Shown here: one piece after another, positions 31,614 through 41,805 of the stretch
Position numbering within the stretch: position 1 is the stretch's first letter
Layout of the letters: the number at the start of each line of letters is the position of its first letter
Source of the DNA: Branchiostoma floridae
Lineage: Eukaryota > Chordata > Leptocardii > Amphioxiformes > Branchiostomatidae
Direction of reading: 5' to 3'
NCBI RefSeq assembly: GCF_000003815.2
Contig: NC_049981.1
Location: 4,954,968 to 5,018,967 of the forward strand
DNA: 64,000 nt
Notes under the pieces: model-generated
Database searches by the model: none
What the model was told of the DNA's origin: nothing
What the model saw: the letters and a program-made list of their open reading frames with translations, nothing else
Made by a program: the position numbers and the translations under genes

Positions 31614-32884
31614 GTTTCAGGTGTGGTGTTTGTCCTTACTTAAAAACAAAAACGATACAGTGCACAGATATCAGTAAATTAGCTGCATGCAATTTGTGGT
31701 TTGAAAGTAAGTTGCGATGGGAAAGAAAGCCGCCAGGGGACCCAACCTGAAATTGCCTGTTTTTCAGGTCTTGACCTACTCATACCAAACTAGAAAGGCC
31801 GACATTTGCTTAAGAGCAAATACAGCATATTTCAGCCATACCCCTTCCCACGCAACATTGGACTGTTCCAAATCACCCCTGCGCAAAAATGGAACATCCT
31901 CTTAACAGTGCATTATCCCCCAAAGTGGACTGGTATTGTGAATTGATTCCAGGTAAAAACAGAGCTTGCTTCTATTTTTCAGAAAATGACAATAATCACA
32001 CCTTCCATTCAGAAAATTTTCATCATGACTGAAAATTGTTGAGTGACTTCATGTAATGTCATTAACAATTTTCAGTACGATAACTAGGTGTAAGTTTAAA
32101 AAAGTATAAGCTCCTTGTGATGTGGGTACATTTATTATTGCAGTGAACTTTTTTTTATTCAAGTAGGGCATAGGATTTAATAATTATCAAGCAGGTGCAG
32201 GTACTGTAGGAGCGTTTGTTTTCTTGAAGCTGTAAAACTGTTAAACTGTTTTACTTTGTATGCAATCAGCCATCGAGCCTATTCTTATTTTAGTTTAACA
32301 ACTTCCTGCCAGACCCGGAAGATACGATTGAACCTTGTTCGAGGATTTATTTTCGTCTGTCTGGTCAGTCTGTTCATACCCTGGCGCTGAGAGTGTTTTA
32401 TTGGGCTGAAAATCTGGCAGTTTAAAGTTACTTACAATTTAAATGTTCAAAGTTTATGTCAAACAACAACAGCACTAGGAAATGTGGCCACTATAGACAG
32501 GTGGTCACTATAGAGAAAATGCTGATCTATTGACTAGGAGCCATACGTTACACATGATTTCAGTACACTGATCATTAATCATATAAACATTGCACAGGTA
32601 AGCCAATTGTTTAGATGTATAATTAAGTTCAAATAATTCTGAAGAGAAATATTGATGAGAAAATAATTCTCGCCACTGTCTAACTTATAATTACGTATCA
32701 AAACTAAACGCAGATTTTCTAACTAACGCACCTTTCGCCGACTTCATCAAAGGACCGCCGGCTATCAATCAAACACGGCTGTTGATTAGACTTAGAGTTT
32801 CAAACAGTCATGTGCTGTGTGCCAGTTGACAGCGAACTTCATGCTACGTGATGTTTTACATTGCTTGGACCTTCTTTCCTACAG
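31614..32884 (+). other. Presumed intron
   Basis: No exon was found between 31613 and 32885. AT-rich, with no recognised repeat. Confidence 0.4.
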
Positions 32885-33020
32885 CGGTGCTTCTACAAAA
32901 TATTTGGACTGTAACACTGAGTCCCACATGTTTTATAGAATAGAATTTGACGCAGAACAGCGTTTTTTGCTGGGTATTTTTCTTGAAACATGTCCGTGGG
33001 AATATCAGCGAGGCGGCGAC
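32885..33020 (+). CDS. Laminin-EGF-like gene, linker exon (tentative)
   Basis: A strong acceptor (cttctttcctacag) is followed by one base that completes Ser with the preceding AG. It then reads GASTKYLDCNTESHMFYRIE and FDAEQRFLLGIFLETCPWEY. A weak donor (GAC|GTAGGG at 33021) would end it in phase 0, matching the next exon at 35275. I do not recognise the segment. The donor coincides with the start of a tandem duplication, so the real end may differ. Confidence 0.4.
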
Positions 33021-34228
33021 GTAGGGATATCAGACCGTCAACAAAAGTCGCACGGCGGCTAACGGCGCAGTGAAGATACTAGCGCTATAAATAAGCGCTT
33101 CAACTAAGGATGGCAACCCGTACAATATTTTTGTATACTGTTGAGCTAAGTAAAGTTTGTTGTTTATGAGGTTTTAGTTGTCTTTGAAGCTTTGACCCGA
33201 AATATTTTAAAGTCAAACTGCTGAAGAGAAGTAAGTGACTGCTACGATTATCGTAGATATGGCCCTAAAAAAACTGATAAAAGAAGCCTTCTCAATAGTC
33301 TAAAATGCAAGAGCTTCCGGGGGGGGGGGCTTCGCCCACCTGGGTCCCCCCCACAGTGGCCCTGCCCCTGGACCCCGCCAGGGACATTCGGCGGCCCCCG
33401 GACCCCTGTCCGACGCTTTGAAAAAATCCTGGCGAGAAGTCTGTACGGCCTGAGTCTTCAAGTTAACGAGCACGTCACCGGAACGTACTGCGCCTGCGCG
33501 AACCCTGGTGTTTTGGGGCTTGGTTGGCTGAACCATTAATTGAATTAACTCTTCCTGCCGGTTAGACGCAGGTGCAGATGTCGGCTCTGTGGGGTGAACG
33601 TCCGAAAGGTCATGGCATGGAGAACGAAAGAAAACCAATTTCCCCTAAAAAAAGTGCTGTAATTAAGCCTTTTACAGTACTTTATGCCAAAAATTTTACT
33701 TGGATCATTTTACCAACTATCTTATGCCTATCTATACCAAATGTTACTCATACCAGGGTACAGGGGTGCAAAATATACCGTTATAAGACCGTCAACAACA
33801 GTCGCACGGAGCTAACAGCGCAGCGAAAATACCATCGCTAGCGTTTCAACTTCGGATAACAAGTTATAAGTACTGTTGAACTCAGTAACGTTAAAGTTTG
33901 TTTTTAGTTGCCTTTGACGGTTTGACCTGAAATAGTGTTACGCTAAACTCCTGAAGAGAAGTTAAGTGACTGCTGCGATTATCATAGATATGCCCCTAAG
34001 AACTGATACAATATAAAGCCTTCTGAATAGTCTAAAATGCGAGAGCCTTAGGCGGGCTTCGCTCCCCCTGGCGGGAACACTGCTATATACGGGATCATGA
34101 GGCCCCGCTTATGAATATTAATTAGCCTTTGGCCTCCTCTTCGCTGATTGGCTAGGTCTTTGATTCAATTAACTCTCCGGCTGACGCGCACAGGTGTGGC
34201 TCTGTGCGGGGTCACGGAAGGTCACGTC
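33021..34228 (+). repeat. Tandem duplication, ~760-bp unit, two copies
   Basis: 'gaccgtcaacaa(c/a)agtcgcacgg' begins at about 33033 and again at 33788. The blocks share 'gaagagaagt(t)aagtgactgc', 'gattatc(g/a)tagatatg' and 'tagtctaaaatgc(a/g)agag', each followed by a G/C-rich patch. Copies are about 80% alike, so the duplication is old. It lies in the presumed intron. Confidence 0.75.
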
Positions 34229-34940
34229 AGGAGGCCAAAAGAAAACAAATTTCCCCTCAGAAAAGTGCCAAAATTAATCATTTTAAAGTTGTTTATGTCA
34301 AAAATTTTACTTGAATCTTGTTACCAAGTATCTAATGCCTATCTATACCAAATTTCAGGTCATTTAATTGTAATACCAGGGTACAGGAGCCAAAAGTGTC
34401 CTTTTTTGGTCAAAAATTGGCCAAAAATCGCAAAAATAAGCATTTTGTTGCACTGTACACCAAAAGTGTTATTGAATTTATATGAAGGGATTATCAAGGC
34501 ACATCTGTGTCAAATTTCAGCTCATTCGGTTGCAATACCAAGGTACAGGAGCCAAAAGTGTCCTTTTTTGGTCAAAAATTGGTCAAAAAATCGCTAAAAT
34601 AAGCATTTTGTTGTACTGTACACCAAAAGTGTTATTGAATTTATATGGGGGCATTATCAAGGCACATCTCTGTCAAATTTCAGCTCATTTGGTTGTAATA
34701 CCAGGGTACAGGGGCCAAAAGTGTCCCTTTTTGGTCAAAAATTGGTCAAAAAATCGCAAAAATAAGCATTTTGTTGTAGTGTACACCAAAAGTGTTATCG
34801 AATTTATATGGGGGCATTATCAAGGCACATCTCTGTCAAATTTCAGCTCATTTGGTTGTAATACCAGGGTACAGGGGCCAAAATATACAGTTTTGGTCTA
34901 AAATTGACCAAAAAATCTCAATAAAATCATTTTAGAGGCA
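34229..34940 (+). repeat. 162-163-bp tandem repeat, about four units
   Basis: 'ccaaaagtgtcc(t/c)tttttggtc' recurs at 34391, 34553 and 34716, with a truncated form at 34879. The unit also holds 'tcaaatttcagctcattt(g)g' and 'ggtacaggggccaaaa'. Long frames through it are repeat artefacts. Confidence 0.85.
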
Positions 34941-35274
34941 GATATGAAAAAACTGAGAAAAAACATCAAGGTATTGGCCCATTCTACCCCTGTGCTAAAT
35001 TTCAGGTCATTCGGTCCAGGAACGGCGGAGATGAATCACTTTGAAGATTTGACAGGAGAAAGAAAGAAAGAAAGAAAGAAGAAACATTACGAATACAATA
35101 TATTTCACCATACTATGTATGGCTGAAATATAAATAGTGAGTATGACCAGATTATCGGCTAATAACATTATTTACTTACCACCTTTGCGCCCACCCGATC
35201 GAGTTTTGTTATCACTTTTAGCGTACGGTTTTCGACAAAAAACATCTAACTTCATTTTGTGGTCACTTGTTCAG

Positions 35275-35417
35275 CGATGTCACCTGATCTACATGGGAGA
35301 GTTCTGTTACCGGTGCTCGGCGTCAGTTCGCTACGGGAACCCGGACATCCTCCGCCGAGGGTACTGCGGCAGGTGCCCCTGCGCCGTCCGGACCCGCCTG
35401 CCGCTGCTTCATGGAAG
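35275..35417 (+). CDS. Laminin-EGF-like gene, Cys-rich exon
   Basis: Acceptor cacttgttcag; donor GGAAG|GTATCA. The 143-nt exon reads RCHLIYMGEFCYRC, SASVRYGNPDILRR and GYCGRCPCAVRTRLPLLHG. The third codon positions are mostly G or C, unlike the flanks. 'G.FC.RC....YGNP....GYCG.CPC' resembles the C-terminal half of an LE domain. Two bases (AG) remain and are completed by the first base of the exon at 37503 to give Arg, in frame. If it is a first exon, the ATG at 35293 could be the start. Confidence 0.6.
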
Positions 35418-36040
35418 GTATCATTAAGATTTATACGATATTTCCGTACAAAAAGTAAAGTTCGTACCAACAAGTTTGATACTCTGATCCATCCCAATGA
35501 CCAGAAGCCTATGTCATGTGACCCGGATAGAAGTGTGACGTGGGCAACGGGTCAAAGGTACCAGGCAGTTGGTATCGGCTCCTGTCTCTGTTGTGGAATG
35601 ATTCATATCCTGATGAATATGGCTTCTTTCACTCCTCTTAGCATGGCAAAAAAATTGTAGAGTTGCTTCAAACACTTGTCACAGTGAGCTATGCAAAGGT
35701 TAGTTGTGACAGTACAGGCCGTTCTGATACTGTCGCACGTACAACTTGCGTGTTTCTCCGAAAGGCGGTTGTTCTGGCTATGCATGTACACATACAGGTT
35801 TATGCCAATACAGGCTCTACATAGCAAATCCTTGCCATTTAGGAGTGTATGTTTATTGTGGTTACAGTTTGCAAACTGGTCAACAGAAAAAGATGGTGCA
35901 GATATGGACATGTATTCCTCTCATTTTACACAGATTCGGACGTGATGTCAGCCAAACCACACAAGAAGACGACAGGTAAAGTAAAGTCTATCAAGGTCGA
36001 TTTCAATGTGATGAAGCTAGGATCGAAGCTATTATAGGGC
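35418..36040 (+). other. Intron sequence
   Basis: Contains several short frames (for example 35691-35945) without motifs. No repeat recognised. Confidence 0.35.
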
Positions 36041-36626
36041 CTTCACACTGAAACCGAATTAGCAGGAATCAAGCAGAACCAGCCGGAATGAAGTATTTGC
36101 AAAATTCGTGCCACATTCGGGTGGGAATTCCAAATGGACCCTATATCCCCATTACACGAGAGGGAATGAGCAAAAATGCCGTCAGAATGAAAATTCTTTT
36201 CTATTCCTAGTATTTTCTATTGGTAGTGTATTCTAGAAATTCTTACTACGTTCCAGATATTCTTTTGACCATATTCTGGCCGGATTCGAGGTGGCTTGCC
36301 GTTTCGGTTCTCCATCGAATGAGCAAATGTGAGATGAGAATGTTTCGAATAATGTTGCAATGCCGTAGAATGCCATCATACTGCAGTTAGAATAGTTAAA
36401 ATAGACTTAGAATACACTTCGAATGCCGTTCGATATTTGTCCACTTCAAATGCACCTCGAAAGTTTTTAGCATGTCAAACATTTTCGGGCCAGCCAAAAG
36501 AACGGGCACAAATATCTGGAATGCATTGATAATTTCTAGAATACACTACGAATTCCCAGGAATAGACAAGAATTTTCATTCTGACGGCATTCCGGCTCAT
36601 TCTTGCTCTCGTGTGAAGGGGCCTTA
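36041..36626. mobile_element. Foldback element in intron, ends GGGCCTTCACAC
   Basis: The left end agggccttcacactga and the right end tgtgaaggggccttaa are inverted. Longer inner arms (gccgtcagaatgaaaattct, gtgtattctagaaatt) are inverted at about 36510-36602. TTAA follows the right end, and a degenerate 'ttata' the left, so a TTAA-targeting element is possible. Confidence 0.65.
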
Positions 36627-37042
36627 AGATATAACACGTACTGCGAGCTTGAGCTGGTAGTAGTTGTACTTTCGTCGGATGTTTTTCCAACTACACACAA
36701 TAGACCACTGTGACCTCTGCAACCGTATTCAACACCGAGTAGCTATCAGAGAACTATATGATAGTTGGACAAAATGACCAAAAAGGTCCACAATAGAGAC
36801 TGACCTAGTTATCCAACCAATGACGTTAGCATTTGAAGCCTTTCACCGCCAAAAAGTTGCCACAAAATGAACTGGTGTAGTTTTGGTCAACAGTAGCTTT
36901 TCATCAGTTTGATTATTCAGTTTCTTCTCAGGCCGCAAATGGTGGCACCGAGGTGAGAAATAACCGACAGCCAATAACGTACTTGAGGATCGAACTGGTA
37001 AGTCCACAAACGTAAAATCAATCATGAGTCTGTAATAAGGGT

Positions 37043-37472
37043 GGGTACCGGTACGATGAACCGGTACAAAACCGGTTTTTCTCTTTGGACCGATCCCGAA
37101 AAACCGGACCTGGAAAAAATCGGTAGACCGGATGTTGGACCTATTGGAAAACAGTTTATATGATCAGGCATTCACACGTTTTGGGGCTTACCGGTCGAGG
37201 AAAATAACAAGAGCGAAATAGAGCAGAGTCTATAGTCATGTAAAACTACCAAGTTTTACAGTCAATAGCCTTGTAGGATTTTAAAACGCCAGTGGGAGTC
37301 GAATACTTCACAAAACAGATTCTTTGTAGTTAAATGGACCATTGTTTTGAGTATCGGCCATGCACAAGTTCTCACATACTGAATCAGGCACAGGTTCAGG
37401 TCCGGACCTGGACCTGATCCTCTGGACCTGAACTTGACCTGGACCCGAATTTTCTGTACCGGTACCGACCCC
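37043..37472. mobile_element. hAT-like non-autonomous element
   Basis: The left end AGGGTGGGTACCGGTAC and the right end GTACCGGTACCGACCCCT are inverted. Near-identical 'tctgtaat' and 'tctgtaac' lie at the two sides, compatible with an 8-bp duplication. A related copy, without its right end, is at 50694-50960 (gtgggtaccgatac, gaaaaaccggacctg). No transposase. Confidence 0.6.
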
Positions 37473-37502
37473 TATCTGTAACTATATCGCCTATCATTAC
37501 AG

Positions 37503-37719
37503 ACTTGAACTGTGGCACAGACTACGGAGTGTAGCAGACTTGTCTCAGCGGTTAGACGGCTATCTCCAACACAACACGCCGACAGAACACACGCTGGTCG
37601 ACGCGGCGAACCGCCTCCAGTCCTCTCTGCAGTCTCTCACCAACACAACGTCTGAAGGAACATTCAGACTGAGACACCACCTGCGGAAATCGCTGCTTCC
37701 AGTCAAGAGAAAAACCCAG
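37503..37719 (+). CDS. Laminin-EGF-like gene, helical exon
   Basis: Acceptor ctatcattacag, donor CCCAG|GTGAGC. The 217-nt exon reads LELWHRLRSVADLSQRLDGY, LQHNTPTEHTLVDAANRLQS, SLQSLTNTTSEGTFRLRHHL and RKSLLPVKRKTQ. It is heptad-like and amphipathic (W, L, L, V, L repeats), so a coiled-coil or helical bundle is likely. One N-glycosylation motif (NTT) is present. The start phase fits the exon at 35275 and the end is phase 0. Confidence 0.6.
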
Positions 37720-38068
37720 GTGAGCCGCCATTTTGGTTATTTCTGACGTCATGGTGTATATTTCCCATGATGCACAGCTTTGATTATGACCGCTGTAGTA
37801 TCACCATAAAACACATGTAGATCGAATTGAGACGCTTAAATGAATGAATAAAAGAATGAAGGAATGGATGAATGGTATCTGTTTTCAGGCTTTTGTCCAC
37901 ATCAACTAAATGTAGTAAGTATGCATAAACGACTGGAAGTAAAGTATGATTACCTATGGACAAAGCAGTTCTGAAAAAAAGTTATGCTAAGCCTTCAGCA
38001 TGTTTCCTGGGCTAGCTTAGATGTAACATTATGCAATATGTGAATTTGATTTTATTTCTTTTCCACAG

Positions 38069-38101
38069 GCTCTGCTGAAAGTGATGAGCCACCCAGCGTA
38101 A
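38069..38101 (+). CDS. Laminin-EGF-like gene, terminal coding exon
   Basis: A strong acceptor (tttatttcttttccacag) leads to ALLKVMSHPA and TAA at 38099-38101. It follows in phase 0 from 37719. The 3' UTR is presumed downstream; no clean AATAAA is seen close by. Confidence 0.5.
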   Translation, partial: ALLKVMSHPA

Positions 38102-38848
38102 AGGACGGAGGCATGAAGTGCGAATGCTGCGACGTCAACTTTGGAAGGCACCTGATTGCAATGTTCAAAAGTTATCTATATCATCTTATACGTCGTCACT
38201 ATTTCCATGGTGCTAATACGTAGTTTCTCTACGTGTCAATTTTTATGCAATGTCTTTTAACTTTGAAAAATCGTTACGTTAGTTACAGGACAATATTAAT
38301 CAAGAGTTGTGAGATGAAAGCTCCTTGGTGGAACAAAGATTCTGAATCTCAATTTATCGTCTCTTAAATAGACACCACACGTGTATTCTCATCGTTTTAT
38401 TCTGACCTGAAGGCAACTAGATGATTAACTTGTTTAGACGACGTTTTTTTCTGTTATGTTGTATCTCTTTGTCAATGCTATGTTTATACAATAGACCCAG
38501 ACCAGATCAACCTACTCCCTGCTATCTAAAGCTGTTAGAGTAGATATTATATAAGTAAACGACTACTTCAGTTTGCTAAAGATCAACGTACAGTCGTGTA
38601 TATATTTTTCTCTGCTTATCATTTCTTATGCGTCAATCTTCATTGTTGATGAAAGCTCCTTTCTTCATCTGTGCCAATATGACAAAACTTCTACATATAT
38701 TAAGTATACATACTATATTCAGATCACTATAGGAGCAATCTAGATATGAATGGATATAAAAAGATCTTCGTAGGTCTCATAACAACATGAACTATTTACA
38801 TCTTTTAAAATTTCTTGTAGATTTTCTTGGCTTCTTGTGGTATTTTAG
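38102..38848. other. Tail-to-tail intergenic region
   Basis: 3' UTR of the + strand gene and AT-rich spacer. 38811-38856 is repeated directly at 38907-38952 ('ttcttgt.gattttctt.gcttcttgtggta'). Confidence 0.45.
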
Positions 38849-38884
38849 ACCTGGGTCCTACCATCGAGGACAGCGAGAACTACA
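38849..38884 (+). pseudogene. Inverted relic of an SLC22 C-terminal exon
   Basis: On the + strand GGTCCTACC... reads GPTIEDSENY. The functional gene on the - strand encodes PATIEDSENF at 39028-39057. A 24-bp perfect match (38858-38881 with 39032-39055) is in inverted orientation ~175 bp away. It could be the remnant of an opposing paralogue or a template-switch insertion. Confidence 0.55.
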
Positions 38885-39002
38885 TTTTTTTTTACATTTT
38901 TTAAATATTTCTTGTGAATTTTCTTAGCTTCTTGTGGTACTTTGGACCAGGGCGAAAGACAATTATCACAAATCCTGTCTTAGCCCAACTTCATTGCTCA
39001 GA

Positions 39003-39234
39003 TCATTCCTCGTCTACGATGCCGTTCTCAAAGTTCTCGCTGTCCTCGATGGTAGCCGGAAGTGTCTTCCCCTTGGTTTCCGGTAGGAGGAGCGCCAGCA
39101 GTCCGGCGGCGACCGAAGCACCCCCGAAGATGACGTAAGGCATCGGCGCCCAATAGCTGCCGAGCAGATTCACGAACGGAGCGACCATGCCGCCGACACG
39201 AGCGCTCATGGAGGACATGCAGATCCCGATTTGC
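39003..39234 (-). CDS. SLC22-type transporter, last exon (TM11-12 and tail)
   Basis: Acceptor tatgaacacag; the exon reads (R)QIGICMSSMSARVGG, MVAPFVNLLGSYWAPMPYVI, FGGASVAAGLLALLLPETKG and KTLPATIEDSENFENGIVDE, then E and a stop at 39005-39003. 'R..G...SS..AR.GG..AP' and 'LPETKG..LP.T..D.E' are hallmarks of SLC22 organic ion transporters, which carry organic cations, anions or zwitterions across the plasma membrane. It joins the exon at 39849 in phase (AG|G = Arg). Confidence 0.9.
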
Positions 39235-39848
39235 CTGTGTTCATAATGACGCAACAAATACAACTGGTTATCGGTTTTTATTTAAAAGCGACGATGATGA
39301 TGATGATGATTTAACTTAAGACAGTTAAGGCTGATGTGGCACTGCACTTAAGTTGATAACAACCCTCATTTGCATAAATTGTCAGAAAATGCGATAAAAG
39401 CCTTCTTTCTTAACATAGATTATGTACGTCTAGTGTCTGGTAGAGGAGATGATCAACTGATATAATTTATGCAAATAAGAACCTTATTTGCATTATTAAT
39501 CACAAACAATTAAAACAGTAGTTGTAAAGAAAGGTAGGATTATTTGGCGAAGGTATGGGGTCGTGGAACTCTAGTTCACTATGGAACAACAAAACTGCAA
39601 AGGATGCCATCTACAACAGGGTGCGATAACCTTTTTCTCAATCGGGACGGGGGGCGATATTCATATCTAACAACCTTTGACTCATTGCTAACGTCACATA
39701 TTCATCCAGTCACGTGTCCAGAGCAATCGGACAAAGATAACTAAGGAGAACTGAGCGATTCAGTTGAAACTTTGAAAGTTTTTGTGAGGCCATTTTTATT
39801 TATTTATCAAAGAACCGCTTAATTTTTACATGACATTTGATAGCATAC
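39235..39848 (-). other. SLC22 intron with a copy of the CRE/E-box repeat
   Basis: 39600-39740 resembles 23330-23480: it has ctcattgctaacgtcac and ccagtcacgtgtcca. No exon is seen. Confidence 0.5.
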
Positions 39849-39957
39849 CTGACAACGGTAGGGAAGATCTCCGCCGAGAAGACGTAGATAATGGCGAAAG
39901 TGGCGGTGATGCAGAACTTGCCGGCCATTGCCAGGGTGGTGGTCATCCAGCCGAGAT
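39849..39957 (-). CDS. SLC22-type transporter, TM10 exon
   Basis: Acceptor gtatttcacag; donor GTCAG|GTATG. It reads (H)LGWMTTTLAMAGKFCITA, TFAIIYVFSAEIFPTVV and R. 'T..A..GKF.I...FAI.Y...AE.FPT.VR' is diagnostic of SLC22. 109 nt; phases 1-in and 2-out fit both neighbours. Confidence 0.9.
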
Positions 39958-40216
39958 CTGTGAAATACAATGCATTCATGAGATAAGGATTGACATGGTC
40001 CATTGAAAGCATACTTTAGAAGGGAATCGACAGAGGGTGCTTCTTTGTGGGAACAGCAGAAAGGTTTTTATCCAATTGAAGGTAGGTATTATCTCGATCT
40101 CATTTAGAAATGTTTGGGGAAGAGTATTAACTTTCAGGTTTCTCGGTCCCTCCAGACGGCTTCTCATCACAGTTTGCAAAAGTGCAAAAGATTGGGGGCC
40201 AGGAATGTTTGCCAGA

Positions 40217-40650
40217 GGATAGGCTATGTGAGACCTTGTATCGTTGCCATACAGGGTATTCAGATACGACGTTCTTTCGTTAGTACAGGTGCACTCTCAT
40301 TGCACTTGCGTCAAGCTTGCGTCACTGTTGAGTTCGAAAGATACTCAACGAATTTCAGAGGTGAAAAACGAACTTTCACTGCGGGGTTCGATCACTGCGT
40401 CACTGTTTTGTTATTTTCTCCGATTTTTTTATGATTCAGATATTACGTAATATGCAAATGTATGACTTAGAAGAATACATGAAAAGTAAGAAAATTCGTT
40501 TATCATCTCTGAAATTCGTTGAGTATCTTTCGAAGTCAACAGTGACGCAAGCTTGACTCAAGTGCAGTGAGAGTGTACCTGTACTGACGAAAGAACGTCG
40601 TACCTGAATACCCTGTACGGCAAGGATACAAGGTCTCACATAGCCTATCC
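40217..40650. mobile_element. Foldback element in SLC22 intron
   Basis: ggataggctatgtgagacct at the left end and aggtctcacatagcctatcc at the right end are inverted. The arms continue ~155 bp (gtcaagcttgcgtcactgtt, agatactcaacgaatttcag). Its inner sequence is shared with the tandem block at 61120-61830. Confidence 0.8.
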
Positions 40651-40823
40651 CTGCCCCCCCCCCCCCAATCTTGAGAACACTTTTGCTAGTGCACATTACG
40701 CCCTGTGGCCACCCGATGTAAGCAATTGGCTATGGCGGAAGAAGGTTACGGCGAAAATTATAGTATACGGCGAGATTTTTAAACCAGTACGGCAGAAATC
40801 ACCGGGTTGGGCGACGTACTTAC

Positions 40824-40903
40824 GTTTAGGAATAAAGAAGGCCACGATACAGGCGACGCCTCCGAACAGAAGCATCAAGCATAAGGGCCAGCGTCTTCCG
40901 AAC
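40824..40903 (-). CDS. SLC22-type transporter, exon after TM8
   Basis: Acceptor gtgtccgttgcag; donor AAAC|GTAAGT. It reads (R)FGRRWPLCLMLLFGGVAC and IVAFFIPK. The 'RFGRR' loop followed by a membrane segment is the standard major-facilitator signature of this family. 80 nt, 2-in and 1-out. Confidence 0.88.
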
Positions 40904-41096
40904 CTGCAACGGACACAAGCAATTAGATGGAAACAAGGATAAAGTTGCGACCGTTCAACGATTCTTTCTTCTACATCCCCTTTTTTCTCGAGCCCCTTTA
41001 AGATATGGGGATGTGTTCGATGTAGGAGTGTTCTGGTTGTATCTTTTATCCATTTGTAGAAATTGAATTGTACTTGAAAACATTGTTACAACATAC

Positions 41097-41231
41097 CTAT
41101 TCAGGATGAAGATGGATAATAAATATGCTGGAATCTCGACGAAACCGGAAATGGCGAAGTTGAGGTACATGTTCCCGCTCAGGGCGGCCGTGTTGAGGGA
41201 TATCCCATAATATACCAGGGTGTTGACAATT
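41097..41231 (-). CDS. SLC22-type transporter, TM7-8 exon
   Basis: Acceptor ccttcaatgcag; donor ATAG|GTATG. It reads IVNTLVYYGISLNTAALSGN, MYLNFAISGFVEIPAYLLSI and FILN(R). 'VYYG.SLN...L.GN.YLNF..SG.VEIPAY' is characteristic of SLC22. The exon requires an incoming phase of 2, which the next upstream exon found (42959-43113, phase 1) cannot supply, so at least one exon is missing between them. Confidence 0.92.
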   Translation of the reverse strand, partial: NCQHPGILWDIPQHGRPEREHVPQLRHFRFRRDSSIFIIHLHPE

Positions 41232-41289
41232 CTGCATTGAAGGTGAAAGGTCACAATTAGAGGCATGCGCGGTGGGTGGATTTTCATTT

Positions 41290-41754
41290 AAGGTAGCAGA
41301 ACACAGTATTAATGCGCGGCCCCGGGCGTCCATGACGCGGGGATATATAATAGTACAGATAAAACTGTTGAAGGAGAGGTAAAAAGCCTTATTTGAGAGG
41401 CAGCCAGTTATAACCTGAGCGGAAGGTGTCGACTCTGAGACTGTATGATTTGGATTGTGAAAGTTTTCTATTTCGTGTATAAACGCGCCCATTACGGAAC
41501 TGCCCTTCCAGTGTGAGTCGGCTGCAGTTATTTGACCTCCGCAAAGCGGCGTTTCAAAGTGGGCGTGAGAAGGCGATGCGCCGACAGGATTTTATTGTTT
41601 TTCAATATTTTGTGGCTTGTACCCTGAACTCGAACATCCGTTTTTGGTATTCCTAAAGTGCACCCTACTATATGTTTTTCCGCGTCGAAGCCAGTCACCT
41701 TGAGGCCCTTATTATAGAAACCCCCATAGACCGAAAACTGTGTTCTACTTCCTT
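41290..41754. mobile_element. MITE 'AAGGTAGCAGAACACAGT', copy 1
   Basis: The left end ttaaggtagcagaacacagt and the right end aactgtgttctacttccttaa are inverted and flanked by TTAA on both sides, which suggests a piggyBac-type target. The interior (gtgagtcggctgcagtt, cagtcaccttg, ggccctta) matches the elements at 48751 and 49749. Confidence 0.7.
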
Positions 41755-41805
41755 AAGCACAGTTAAGATAGGAAAACGTAACTTTACCAGAATACCCTCC
41801 CCGGC

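Noticed and set aside
34148-34901. Two overlapping 140-150-codon frames (CQISAHLV repeats)
   Set aside because: Translation of the 162-bp tandem array.
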